Positions 1 to 10,859 of a stretch of DNA of 64,000 nucleotides are shown here, piece after piece (position 1 is the stretch's first letter; each line of letters opens with the position of its first letter). The translations under genes were made by a program, and so were the position numbers. The stretch covers positions 590,001 through 654,000 of the forward strand of contig JACVVK020000349.1 in assembly GCA_018292915.2 (NCBI GenBank). The letters are read 5' to 3'. Below the pieces are notes generated by a model that was not told where the DNA came from, searched no databases, and saw nothing but the letters and a program-made list of their open reading frames with translations. Source of the DNA: Batillaria attramentaria. Taxonomy: Eukaryota > Mollusca > Gastropoda > Batillariidae.

Positions 1-575
1 TATGTGGGACAAGTGTTATTGTCTTTACAAGCACTCTCAGCCTTCCATAAGTATCCCTTTCAGACGGGTGTGCCCTGGATATTATTATAATTATCGTGTT
101 CTGGCCAGAAATGTTCTGTAACACATGCGACATCGCCAACGAGGTTCGTTTGTAGTGGGTATCTATGTTGAACCAGATAAGGCATATGGAGGATACTGTT
201 GCAGTCTTGGTCGATGCCCAGCCTTGCATTATTTACATAAACCTTGGCAGACTGTCTCTCTGGTTGTGGTGGTAATATTTCCAAATCATATTGCTAGGAC
301 AATATGTATTCTGTAATGAACATCCATATTTCTATGCAAATTAACGCTGATGTTAAAAAAAATCTTTTGTTCTAGCACTATACCCCCCCCCCCCCCCCCA
401 AAAAAAAAAAAAAAAAAAATTGTTTACAGTTTATTGTTTAGGGGCACAAAATCTACTTCTGACATGACAAAAACTAATATAAAGTTAATGCTGAAGTCTG
501 ATGGTGTAATGTTTGACATTTTATTAAGCAATGTTCATATACACAAACAGTACCAATTATGATCTAAATTTGGTG

Positions 576-642
<67 letters not shown>

Positions 643-1060
643 CATGTGCAGGCAGTACATGAAAAATTAAAAATATTAATATTAGTTTTTATTAGTTACA
701 TCATGTACAATTTCCTTAGCTGTAAATGACATGTATCACAAATCACACCAAAGTAAAAATAAAATATAAGTAAAATTGGAAATGGTGACACACTTTCCCC
801 AAGGGAAGCAACCCTAATTCCCCAAAAGCAATCGTATTAAAAATGTTCCAGGGAAGGTGACCTTCACATAAATAAAAAACAAAACACTAGCAAAACTAAA
901 GCGCATGGTGCAAACGGATGTTACCCTGTTTGTCATCTATGAGATGCTCACCACTGCGGCCATTCAATAGCAGTCTAGCTGATCCACGTTTGCGGTAAGT
1001 CGGCTGTTTTCTTAAAACAATAAAAAGACAGCTGCCGCAATGGCAGGGTGGGCTACATCT
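1..1060. other. Non-coding stretch downstream of the carboxypeptidase gene
   Basis: I see no coding exon here. The stretch holds a poly-C run joined to a poly-A run at about 376-418 and a CA microsatellite at 577-639. The short open frames show no conserved motif. It lies beyond the likely polyadenylation site of the minus-strand carboxypeptidase gene. Confidence 0.6.
577..639. repeat. CA dinucleotide microsatellite
   Basis: Uninterrupted AC repeat of about 31 units, read directly. Confidence 0.97.
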
Positions 1061-1076
1061 GTGATGATTCAGTTGT

Positions 1077-1082
1077 TTTATT
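1077..1082 (-). terminator. Candidate polyadenylation signal of the carboxypeptidase gene
   Basis: The plus strand reads TTTATT, which is AATAAA on the minus strand, about 170 bp past the stop codon at 1255. The position fits a short 3' UTR. Other weak signals lie nearby, so the exact cleavage site is inferred. Confidence 0.4.
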
Positions 1083-1254
1083 TTGGCAGTGTTAAACAAA
1101 GCTCCCACGAAATGCACATCAAAGTTTTCATCAGCAAATGTCACCTGTCTCGCCACAATCCACTAACCAAACTATCACGCAGATCTTGAGCTGCTCCACA
1201 ATTCATTCATTCATCCTATCACGTACCAGGCATACCATCACGCTGTCACTTGCA

Positions 1255-4200
1255 CTATCTGAATATGCCATTAACAGCGAAGGTGGAGCTCAGACTGCGA
1301 AGATAAACAATGCGCTTTTTCTTGGAGCAGACGTAGTGGCGGTTCCTGTAGCCAAAGATGGCACATGCCAGCACAACCACGGCCAGCAGAATGTAGCTGG
1401 GTGTCAGTGACGGTGTTTCTACCTGCAGAAGTACCAGAGTAATCCTGATAAAATATCTTAATTCCACTGCTTCATGTTCTCTTTTAATTGCAGGAGACAC
1501 CCCCATAAGAAAAGAAAGACAACAACAACAAAATAAATAATTTTTAAAAACCCCAAAATAAAAATAAAAAATTCAAAAAGGAAACACAAAAACAAACCAA
1601 ACAACAACAAACAACAAAAAACCCCAAAACAATCAAAAACAGTAAACACACAAAAACAACACAACAATAACAGCAAAAACAAAACCCACACAGCAAAGAA
1701 AGAAAGAAAAAAAAGAAGAAACAGAAACAGACAAACACATCATCATCAACAATTCCTGCAAGGGACAGAACTGAGGTCTTTTCTTTCACTTACATCTTTT
1801 TCCCATGTCTGTCACAGATCAATCTGCATACATGAATAAGGAGAAAACTTTATGTGCCGTACCTTGAGGGACTTGACACTATTGTGCTAAACAACCTTTG
1901 GTTTAGTTAGGAATTAGTTTTTGTGGGGGGAAGGTTCTTATTCGAACACCGTTTTGTATGTCCTGCACATGTATGTTTACATTATACATGCCACTGTCAG
2001 CTGTGATGGTGAAAAAGATGTTTACATTATACATGCCACTGCCAGCTGTGATGGTGAAAAAGATGTTTACATTATACATGCCACTGTCAGCTGTGATGGT
2101 GAAAAAGATGTTTACATTATACATGCCACTGTCAGCTGTGATGGTGAAAAAGATGTTTACATTATACATGCCACTGTCAGCTGTGATGGTGAAAAAGATG
2201 TTTACATTATACATGCCACTGTCAGCTGTGATGGTGAAAAAGATGTTTACATTATACATGCCACTGTCAGCTGTGATGGTGAAAAAGATGTTTACATTAT
2301 ACATGCCACTGTCAGCTGTGATGGTGAAAAAGATGTTTACATTATACATGCCACTGTCAGCTGTGATGGTGAAAAAGATGTTTACATTATACATGCCACT
2401 GTCAGCTGTGATGGTGAAAAAGATGTTTACATTATACATGCCACTGTCAGCTGTGATGGTGAAAAAGAAGCAATGAAATATTTAAACCACTTACTATGGC
2501 ATGTACCAGTGTGTGCGTCTTTTGTTGCTGTAGTTTCCAGCCGTACAGAGAGTTAAACAGCTCCACATACAGGGGATGCACTGCCTCAACCTCTTTCTGG
2601 AACAAGAATGGGAAAAAATTCTGAATTCTTAATCTCAGTTGGTTGGAGATAGAGAAAGAATTCAGCTTACGTCATTCAACCATTAACTTTGTGAAGACCA
2701 ACTACCTAGAGATGACCTAACCATTTATGTTTCAGTCTGACTGTAAATGGGGTGATTAATTATAATATAAATGACTTGTGGACTACTTTCTTCTTTCTTG
2801 GCAAAAAAATCTTTCTTTCTTGACCTGAGAGGGGTGCAAAAGTACCCCCGTCATTTGAAAGGGAAGCAAATGTACCCCAGCTGTGCAAGGTGGGGTGCAA
2901 ATATACCCTGGATTTGGATCTTGTGAGTTCATGTCACATGACCATTAACCTCATTTTACTTTTCTTTTTTTTTTTGCTGCCCCAACTCTTTGCCAGCTCC
3001 AGTGGTGTTTCTCCCACTGACGTCATTTTACAACTGTAACTTATGCCGAGCATGAAATGAATGTAGCCATCAGATAGTGAAGACATATAATACATGTGTA
3101 GGTTTCATATATATATATATTGCAGTTTGTAGCGGTTCCATTTTCCAGAAAAGAGCCTTTCAATGACAATAGCATGAAAATTTCTTGAGAGTTGACCGAG
3201 CTGAAGGTTAGGGTACAATTACCCCACTGAGTGGACAGCTGGGATACATTTGTTCACCCTGCAAATGACTAGGGTGCATAATTATGCACCTCCTAGCAGG
3301 CACACTATACCAAATAAGTGATACTTTGTCTTTCTCTGTGACACATTTTTTTTTGTTGTAGTCCAAAGTCATTTATGTTATAATAAATCACTAGTCGTTT
3401 ACGGTGGGACTCAAGCAGACATGGTTAGGTTATCTCTGACTCATCTCTGGGTAACTTGTTTTTCACAAACGGTCGCATGACATCAACTGAATTCTTTCTC
3501 TATCTCCTACCAAGGACAAATTCAGTAAAGACAGAACACACCACATACACCTACTCAGAATGAAACACAATACAGAATGAGAAACGACATACCTGGAGGT
3601 GTGCGCTGTGAGGGTTGAATTCATCAAAACAGCTGCGCCCTCTATGCTGTTCATTCTCCCACATCTCAATGGCCAGTGAAAACGGGATCTGTCGAACCCC
3701 TGCCATGTAGTCAAAGGCGGTCCCATCAGCCGTGTAAAAGTTGAGATCAAAAGCCTGGCCATAGCGGAATGTGTATTTTGTGGCCTTGGCCAGTCTGGAT
3801 GCCAGTTGAGACAGGTAAGTGTAGTTGGGTGGAACTCGTCTCACTGCCTTCGACACTGTGTCTGTTGGACAAAAAGGAGAAAGTTTAAGTTCTGGTCTCT
3901 TCTGATACGTGTGTGCATGTGTGTGAGAGTGTGCGCGCATGTGTTGTGTCTGTGTGCGAGTGCGCGTGTGTGAGGGTATGAGTGTGCACTGTGATACAGT
4001 TATCTTACTATAAATTACTTTCACACTGAAGGGTTGTTAGTGGCGTACTTAATGAGAGCGTGGTAATTAGGATGTGTGCGTGCGTGCGTGCGTGTGTGTG
4101 TGTGGGTGCGGCGTGCGTGTGTGTGTGTGGGTGCGGCGTGCGTGTGTGTGTGTGTGGGTGCGGCGTGCGTGTGTGTTCGTGTGCTACTGTTTTAATATTA

Positions 4201-6029
4201 CATATTTAACTATTGTGATATGTTACATTGTGTATATATATGGTGGTTGTCTGTTTTTACGCCTCAACTAAATTGCCTCCCCCTGAGGACAATAAAGAAT
4301 TATTGTATCGTATTGTATTGTACACGAAGAACTTCATAAGCTCAGTCTCTTCTCTCTCTCTCTCTCTCTCGCATGCACACACCCACGCACGCACGCATGC
4401 AAACAGGGGAAAAAGAAACCCTGCAAAAAATGTCTATCATGATACTGTAAATATACATAAGTGTACAATGATGTGCCTCTTACAAATGAGAGGTTGAATT
4501 ACATACAAGAAATGGCCGTACCAGCATATGGCATGTAGATGTGACGTATCCCAGAGTGAAATGACACAAACGCATCAAACTTCACAGACTCTGTCAGCTC
4601 CGTGTACACTTTGCATTCTGGTTCTGAAATTGAAAGATCTGGTTTCATGGCAGAAGAAACGATCACCCCAAGTCATAGTGAAAATGTATCAAGTCTTAAC
4701 ATATGTGACACATTTATCAAGCATGAGGTGGGGGGGGGGGGGGGGGCAGATTATCCTGCATGTCTGAGATGTTTTTTCATTTTTCCTTGTTAAACAGCAG
4801 AAAAACAACAGCAAACACACACAAACAAGACAGAAATTGGCCAAGGAGCCTGAATGATTCGTGATACTGATAAACTGTGCATCCTGCTCGCTCAACTTTT
4901 TTTCCCTTGACGGCAGAGCAATGGAAAAACAACAACAAAAAAACAGAAAAAAACCCAGCGGCAATTGGCCAAGAGGTGGTGGAATAAATCTTATGCCTGC
5001 TTTATTTGATAAAAGAATGCTGCAGAAGACAAATCATATGCAGACCTCTATCGAAACCTCAAAATGATGACAATACCCTCCCCCATCCCAAGCTCCCACC
5101 TGCCCCCCCCCCCTCCCTAACACACACAGAATGCACAGCCATTGCCAATCCTACCACCAACTGTGTGTGGTTCATTTGATCACTCATGAGCACAAGCATC
5201 TGCTGCTAGGGCCACCTAGTACACATCACCTACACTTTACAACAGTTGTGGCTTGGCCAGTTTTGGAAGCTTCTCAATTTAAAAAGCAACAAAAAACAGA
5301 CACACAAAAGACTTTAGTTTTACCTGAAAAAGGGTATGGCCCTCTAAACTCCTCGTCTCTGGGGTCTGCCGAACTCCCTTTCTTGGCAAACTGCCAGTCA
5401 AAGTTCCGGTTTATATCCACACCTGTGCTTGTCCCTCGCCAGCAGAAATTACGAGATGATTCAACATGTTTTCTTCCATCTGGATTTGCCATCATGATCA
5501 CATATATGTCAAACCTGGACAATATAGTCCTTGAAAATGCCTCCTCGTAACTGCCGGGGTTTGCGGATATCCCAGCAGTCAAATTTGTCAACAGATAAAG
5601 CGCACTTTCCACCGGAAAAAATTCTCTGGCGTGCTCGCCAAAAGACAGCAGTAGGTGAACTTTGGGTACACTCAAATTCCTAGTCTGTGAAACGCCATCT
5701 TTCTCATCCTGCGGACGCCATGCATGATGATTTTCTGTGACTGCAGAAGGCACTGAGAAGTTAGTGATGTGTGCAACAAGTTGTGACCTGCCATTTCTCG
5801 AAATAAAAGTTCTGTCAATGTGGATAAAATCTTTAAACTTGGTGGCCAGTTCTTCCACATGGAGCTCAAGTCTGGTCAAGTTGTGGTAGAGCCTGTAGTC
5901 CGGCAGATATTTTTCTTGCTGCGGGTCGACATCAACAGCCAGCACATGACTCAACTCAAGAACTGTTACTCCAAACAATACCAGCATCAGACCGAGTGAC
6001 TGACCAACAGCACAGTCTGGACACGCCAT
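1255..6029 (-). CDS. Membrane-anchored M14 zinc carboxypeptidase, five exons
   Basis: Predicted to remove C-terminal residues from peptides in the secretory pathway or at the cell surface. Exons on the minus strand, all with AG/GT borders and compatible phases, are 6029-5324, 4623-4522, 3861-3593, 2596-2495 and 1422-1255. They total 448 codons plus stop. Residues 1-32 look like a signal peptide. The zinc ligands are H133 and E136 in GEHARE and H258 in FHSG. N207-R208 in GVDINRNF match the substrate-binding pair of carboxypeptidase A. E335 in FSLAIEMWE is the catalytic glutamate. A hydrophobic segment at about 402-417 is followed by a basic tail. The small exon at 4522-4623 carries the third zinc ligand and is easily missed. 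The motif set (NPDGRKHVES, PFSEPE, HSG with MPY, C-terminal membrane anchor) recalls, from memory, the plant At5g42320-type branch of M14 more than digestive CPA/CPB. The physiological substrate is unknown. Confidence 0.88.
1510..1745. repeat. A/C-rich low-complexity tract
   Basis: About 230 bp made almost wholly of A and C on the plus strand, with AAC- and AAAC-like words, just upstream of the last carboxypeptidase exon. The long minus-strand open frames through it encode only F, L, V and C runs and are artefacts of composition. Confidence 0.8.
1975..2469. repeat. 45-bp minisatellite, 11 copies, in the last carboxypeptidase intron
   Basis: Eleven tandem units of 45 bp, nearly identical (one unit has a T-to-C change, GCCAGC for GTCAGC). 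Because 45 is a multiple of three, two plus-strand frames and one minus-strand frame stay open through it and give periodic peptides. The array begins 26 bp downstream (in gene sense) of the exon-4 end at 2495, so it is intronic and those peptides are not gene products. Confidence 0.95.
4070..4175. repeat. GT-rich minisatellite
   Basis: Imperfect GTGTGGGTGCGGCGTGC-type units repeat about three times within a GT/GC-rich tract. It lies in the second carboxypeptidase intron region (between the exons at 4522 and 3861). Confidence 0.75.
4262..4325 (+). mobile_element. Probable LINE 3' tail with pentameric repeat
   Basis: A short segment ends in AATAAAG followed by a TATTG/TATCG repeat. That is the usual look of a severely 5'-truncated non-LTR retrotransposon 3' end. 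No coding sequence remains. Confidence 0.4.
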
Positions 6030-6765
6030 GATGTTAGAGTTTCCTCATGCTCTTGTTTCTGATGGAATCTGGAACAAATATGTACAAAGGGTATGTTTCC
6101 TTACAGCAAAATGGTGATGCTGTGGATGTGAAAGCTGTGTACAAACTGAGGATAGAAAAGTGGATGGTGCAGCCACCACAGATTTGTTCTTTTTCGGGTG
6201 CGGTTAACAGTTTAAACCTTCTAATCCTTTATGGTGACCAACACATATTCCTACTTTTTTTATGTGTTCAACTTGATACATAGCCGACCAGGGCAGCCCG
6301 CCGTGAAACGGGGAAGTAAACTTTTCAGTCCGTACTGCTGTGCTGCGATAACCAACTTGCCCTTGAAATTTACAAAACTTCAGCACACTGCATACGTTTT
6401 CGCACTGTCACATATTGTGGAAAGTTCAGCGTTACTAGGAAGTATTCTTCCCTCGTCCCAGCAAAGCTGTCTGCTACAATTCTGCGGCCGTGGAGACGTC
6501 TCTAAATGGCATAACTATTTAAGGATAAGGCAAAACAAGAATAAGCTGTACCGTGGACATAAAAGATATACTTCACACTTAGAGTTCTTTCCTAAAGTAA
6601 TACACACATTTTCTTACTAATCCTTTAAAATATACTATCAAATAGTTCATGATATGTTAAGGCACACGTTTCTTATAATGTTATATCCTTACATTGTCTA
6701 AGAAAGATAAAACTATTTGGGAAAACACTTCCGCGCATGCGCCGAGTGGGAGGAGTCGTATCAAA
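6030..6765. promoter_or_regulatory. Divergent promoter region between carboxypeptidase and AP2S1
   Basis: The start codons of the two genes are about 740 bp apart and point away from each other. The AP2S1 end contains a perfect NRF-1-type palindrome GCGCATGCGC at 6733-6742. An ETS-like ACTTCCG at 6727-6733 adjoins it, 24-39 bp before the ATG, which is typical of TATA-less housekeeping promoters. I see no conserved gene in the interval. Confidence 0.6.
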
Positions 6766-9697
6766 ATGGTAATCATGTTCTCTTTCATGATTATTTTCTT
6801 GATTTTAGTTGTTTTGATGATATCGGATGTATAGCGTATATGTTAACGATTTCCCTTTTCGTCTGCCACATCTAATGTAAACTCTGTATCTGTGTTAAGA
6901 GTGTGACCAGAGCGTTTGACCACCGGGCACCCTCACCCTAATATCGATTTGGGTGTTGGGTTTTTGCAGTAAAAAGCCGACTTGCTTGAAAACGGGTTAT
7001 TTCCTCGTAAACTGATACTTTGGGAGGTTATGTTTGCTTTTGCCGTGACGGTTATCAACCAGAACGATTTTTTTGTGACAGTGCTGCTTGTTTTTGTACT
7101 AAATTACTGACTAAATCTGTGTGCTATTCCAGATCAGATTTATCCTGATCCAGAACCGTGCAGGCAAGACACGTCTTGCAAAGTGGTACATGCACTTCGA
7201 TGATGAGGAAAAGCAGAAACTGATTGAAGAGGTTCATGCTGTCGTCACAGTTCGTGATGCCAAACACACAAATTTTGTAGAGGTAGGTTTCTCAGATCAG
7301 TAAGATTATATCTTGGTTATTTCCTCAGAGTTTGATCATGAAGTTGTGAACAGGTACACCAAGAAACGTGTTTCAGGTACACCAAGAAACGTGTTTCAGT
7401 AGTTGTAAGAATTTTATCAATTAGTACTTTGCTTCATGCAGTAAGTAGTGTAAAAGTTGCAAACAAATCGTTAGAATGTATGATGCAAATGAAGATGTTT
7501 TGGTTTTGGTTCTGATGCCATGGATTGAATTTTTGTCCCCAGTTCCGGAACTTCAAGATAGTGTATCGGCGGTATGCGGGGCTGTACTTCTGTATTTGTG
7601 TAGACGTCAGCGACAACAACCTTGCATACTTAGAGGCCATTCACAACTTTGTTGAAGTGCTCAATGAATTCTTCCACAATGTCTGCGAGCTTGACCTAGT
7701 CTTTAACTTCTACAAGGTGAGTCAGCAGGGCTACATAGCAAGACATTGAAAGATAAGCTGAAGAAGTATAATTTGGTCTTATAATATCAATGGGGCTAAT
7801 GCTACTCAGGGATGTCACTGGAGCTTGAAACCTATAGGACAAATGTCCAGGAAGGTGGCAGATGAATAGGACATTTTTCCTGAATTGGAACGAAACAACA
7901 GGACATTCTGGCGCGCGACAATAAATCATTGTAAAACAGGAACATAAACAGGTCAGGGTTAAACTCTTTGCCTCATTGTGTCCTTCATACATGTGGGTAG
8001 TGTGGAAGACACTGAGGAAAAGGGGATTTATTGACTAGTAAGACCATAACAAAAGGACATAAACTTATTGGCAAAGAAAAGTGAAAAAAAAAATTAACTC
8101 ATTTCAGGTAATAGTACTAATACTGTTTGGTTGACTTGCTGTCAGTGTCATCAAAGATTCAAATGTTCAACAGAAACGCAATCGGACATACGACCTCCTC
8201 TTGAAATAAACAATTGGACATCTGTCCTGCTGGATAGTTTTTTCATCGGACATTTGGCCAAGTCTATCGGCAGGCATGCTACTCCCAAAAAAGAGTTTTC
8301 ACTGAAAATCTGGCGCAGCCAGATAATCGAGCCGGCGAGTCTGCTAGGGGGGTCGGGGGCATGCCCCCCCGGAAAATTTTTGAAAAAATCGTTAAAATCT
8401 GTGCAATCTGGCGCATTCTGAGTACTTTTTCCAGGATAAAAAAAATAGTTTTCAAATTTTCATTTTCGCGGATTTCCGCGAATTCACGGAAGAGTAGCAT
8501 GCCTGATCGGACATACTCACATAGTCCTGTGTCCGGGCACCAGTGACATCCCTGCTACTGTTTGTATGCTCATAGATCTTTCTCTGCTGTTTTCACGGTA
8601 TCTTAATCTATCATCACACCACCACTAGGATACCTGGACAGTAAGCCTGTAATGTGACACTGAGCCAGCAGAAGCGTACTTGACACGGCAACCACTTTGA
8701 CTGCACCAGTACTCGGCAGTAGTGTAACAACAGTCATAGAATTGAAATGTTTGGCCACTTGCGCAACAGCGTTGTGTTGCATTAAGAACTATACTAATTA
8801 TCAAAATAGAGTATTTCGAGCGTGCAGGTACACTCCTGAGTGAAACTCTTCGAAACGTAAGTAGGCTTAGCAAACATGAAAGCCTGTAGTAGTTTGTATG
8901 TTAGGACAGTTAACCCTGGCCTCGCTGAATAAATTTGTCACCCTGAAAAAGCCATAGATGTCTTGCGGAATATTTCATTCTCAGCAAGAACATGGTTAAA
9001 AGACAAGCACCAAAATGGGGTACACTGGATGATTGATGATCATTTTTAATAAACCAGCGGTAGAACTTTCCATCCAGTATAACAGCAGTGGTAGAACTTT
9101 CCGTCCAGTATAACAGCAGTGGTAGAACTTTCCGTCCAGTATAACAGCAGTGCAGCGATCGTCAAATGTGTCAGGACCATGGTAGCCATTCGGGCTACCG
9201 CCCTGAACAAAACTGGTAGCCGAAAAAAATTCTGGAAGCCGGAGTGGATGCTAGGCTCTGATTCATATCAGAATTCCTGCTCGCCATTCGGGCTGCCGCT
9301 GCCGGAGCTTCCACTCGCCCGACGGTAAATTTGGTAGCGAAAGTGAGCGGGCGAGTGCATTTGACGATCGCTGCAGTGAAGAAAAAAACACAACACACAC
9401 ACAAACCACTTCTACAAAGATAACCTTTCTCACTGAAGGTGTGGTATCAAACATGAAGAAATTGGATCAGGAGACAAAACTGTTTGACAGAACTGCCATG
9501 CGCCTTATGAATCACAATGTCTGTATGTGTCTGTTGGAGAATTACGATGACAGAAAAGAGTGAAATACTGATTTTAGTTTTTGCCTGTTTTTCAGGTGTA
9601 CAGTGTTGTGGACGAGATGTTCCTGGCGGGAGAAATTCGTGAGACGAGTCAGACCAAAGTCTTGAAACAGCTGCTGATGTTGTCCTCATTAGAATGA
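6766..9697 (+). CDS. AP2S1: AP-2 complex subunit sigma (clathrin adaptor)
   Basis: Small chain of the AP-2 adaptor, which links clathrin to cargo and PIP2 at the plasma membrane during endocytosis. With AP-2 alpha it forms the pocket for acidic dileucine motifs. Exons are 6766-6768 (ATG alone), 7133-7282, 7543-7716 and 9596-9697, all with GT-AG borders. They give 1+50+58+33 = 142 codons, the standard family length. The protein opens with [19 protein letters not shown] and ends [10 protein letters not shown], and looks nearly identical to the vertebrate protein along its whole length. The basic residues of the N-terminal strand-helix region (R and K of [10 protein letters not shown]) are intact. 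The one-codon first exon makes the gene easy to mis-start. Intron 3 (7717-9595) is enlarged by transposons. Confidence 0.98.
7347..7399. repeat. Two-copy 24-bp tandem duplication in AP2S1 intron 2
   Basis: The word CAGGTACACCAAGAAACG with its following bases occurs twice back to back in the intron between exons 2 and 3. Confidence 0.8.
7807..8554. mobile_element. 748-bp MITE with CAGGGATG termini in AP2S1 intron 3
   Basis: The termini are inverted repeats of CAGGGATGTCACTGG (7807-7821 and its complement at 8540-8554). Direct repeats of CTACT flank the element at 7802-7806 and 8555-8559, a 5-bp target-site duplication. There is no transposase frame inside, so it is non-autonomous. CAG termini with a 5-bp duplication suggest the hAT5-type group of hAT elements, but that is inference. 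It contains a second, younger element at 8271-8505. Confidence 0.85.
8271..8505. mobile_element. 235-bp MITE nested inside the 748-bp MITE
   Basis: The termini CAGGCATGCTACT (8271) and its complement ending at 8505 are perfect 13-bp inverted repeats. Direct repeats ATCGG flank it at 8266-8270 and 8506-8510. It sits inside the element at 7807-8554, so it inserted later. Terminal CAG and the 5-bp duplication match the outer element, suggesting mobilisation by related transposases. Confidence 0.85.
8607..8895. repeat. Dispersed repeat, copy 1 (related to 27671-27970)
   Basis: Shares ordered blocks with 27671-27970, including ATCATCACACCAC, CAGAAGCGTACT and TACTAATTATCAA, separated by diverged stretches. 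An old interspersed element, possibly a SINE. Its class is not certain. Confidence 0.55.
9058..9152. repeat. 31-bp tandem repeat, three copies
   Basis: Three adjacent copies of a 31-bp unit starting GGTAGAACTTTCC. The last copy ends at the left target-site duplication of the MITE at 9153. Confidence 0.85.
9153..9373. mobile_element. MITE of the CAGCGATCG family, copy 1
   Basis: Inverted termini CAGCGATCGTCAAATG and its complement, about 221 bp. Direct repeats CAGTG flank it at 9148-9152 and 9374-9378. Two further copies lie at 20822-21043 and 23240-23462 in the neighbouring gene. Internal GGTAGC / GCTACC words give extra hairpin potential. It has no transposase. Confidence 0.85.
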
Positions 9698-10692
9698 ACA
9701 CGTGTATTCTCGTATTGTAGATTGTACAGCCTAGCCACCCAGTCCCTCCTGTGGTTAGTCAATACATGTAGCTGGATGTAATGGAACAAATGCTTATTAT
9801 CAGCATGAAATGAGATTTTCTAGATTATAAATTTAATAGAAAAGGCCGTTAGCACTGCCGTGTTACACAAACTGTTCAGTTGTTTACTGGATGTGACCAT
9901 AGTGTTGTAGACAAAAACATTGGCCCAGTGCAGAACGTGAGTTTTGTGCTAGCCGGGAACACACATGCTTGTTTGTTAAAGGCCCAGTTTGTAAGATTTT
10001 TTAGGCTCACAGGTTGTGTTTTGGTGGTGTCCAGAAAGTAGCATCACACCACATACACAAATACAGCCACAGACAGGCCTGTGTTAAGCTGGTTGAGGCC
10101 AGAAGCGCACTAGGTGGTGACAGTGTTGTGGCCGTATTCGCCCTGGTACACTGTGTCCGAGCCAAGAGTGGCAGGTGTCATTCATGGACAGCCGAGTTTT
10201 CCTTGTTTCACTCAGCCATCAAATGTTAGTGTGTTGTGTTCCAAGCTGTACTTGGCTCCAAGACCGACTTTTTTAATGTGAAGGTGCAGTCACACTCTTA
10301 AGTTCTGAAACAGGTCTCCCTATATAAATGCCTAGTTCTCTTGGAAATGATGCCTTTAACAGACCACAATCAGCTTCAGTGGACATTGGTTGCAAGAGTG
10401 TATGCTGATGTGTTCTGAAGAGAAGTCATTTCAAACAAAACAGTGCTACATGTGCAATATCATTTTTCAGCAGTGGTTGGTTTTGTGCAAGTCGTCTTTC
10501 TACATTCCTTCATTCTGAGGTGTTTTTTTTCAGGTGGTAATGTTTGTGTTACTCACGGATAACACTGATTGGAGTTTAGAATTTGCGTGAGACATGTTAG
10601 TGTATTCTTGCATCTCTTGTTTCTGTTGAGAGCTGTCTGAATTACATCCGTTTGTTTGTTTTACACTGTCATCATTACTTTGGTGAAACATG

Positions 10693-10698
10693 AATAAA
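10693..10698 (+). terminator. Candidate AP2S1 polyadenylation signal
   Basis: AATAAA about 1 kb past the AP2S1 stop codon, the first clear one in the 3' UTR direction. It would give a 3' UTR of about 1 kb with no further conserved frame in it. Confidence 0.5.
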
Positions 10699-10841
10699 AT
10701 CATTTGTACAGCAGTAAGAGTGGTAGCGTGCTTTACGTGTTAGTATTTAGTTTATTTTTATGAAAAAGGGTGTTGGTAGTGCATCAGGAAACTTCAAGTT
10801 CAACACAAACATGCACATATTTGATGTTGATCAAACGTTCA

Positions 10842-10858
10842 TTTATTTGGTTTTTATT
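10842..10858 (-). terminator. Candidate ARHGAP11A polyadenylation signals
   Basis: Two AATAAA words on the minus strand (plus-strand TTTATT at 10842-10847 and 10853-10858). They lie only 150 bp from the AP2S1 signal and are consistent with tail-to-tail genes. Using them implies a 2.4-kb 3' UTR, and nearer signals cannot be excluded. Confidence 0.35.
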
Positions 10859-10859
10859 A

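Noticed and set aside
1921..2556. Open frames of 172-211 codons with periodic peptides
   Set aside because: They are the 45-bp minisatellite read in three frames. The array lies between two phase-compatible exons of the carboxypeptidase gene.
2820..3300. Possible inverted termini with GGGGTGCA words around repeated 'TACCCC' motifs
   Set aside because: The arms match only roughly and no target duplication is visible, so no element was called.
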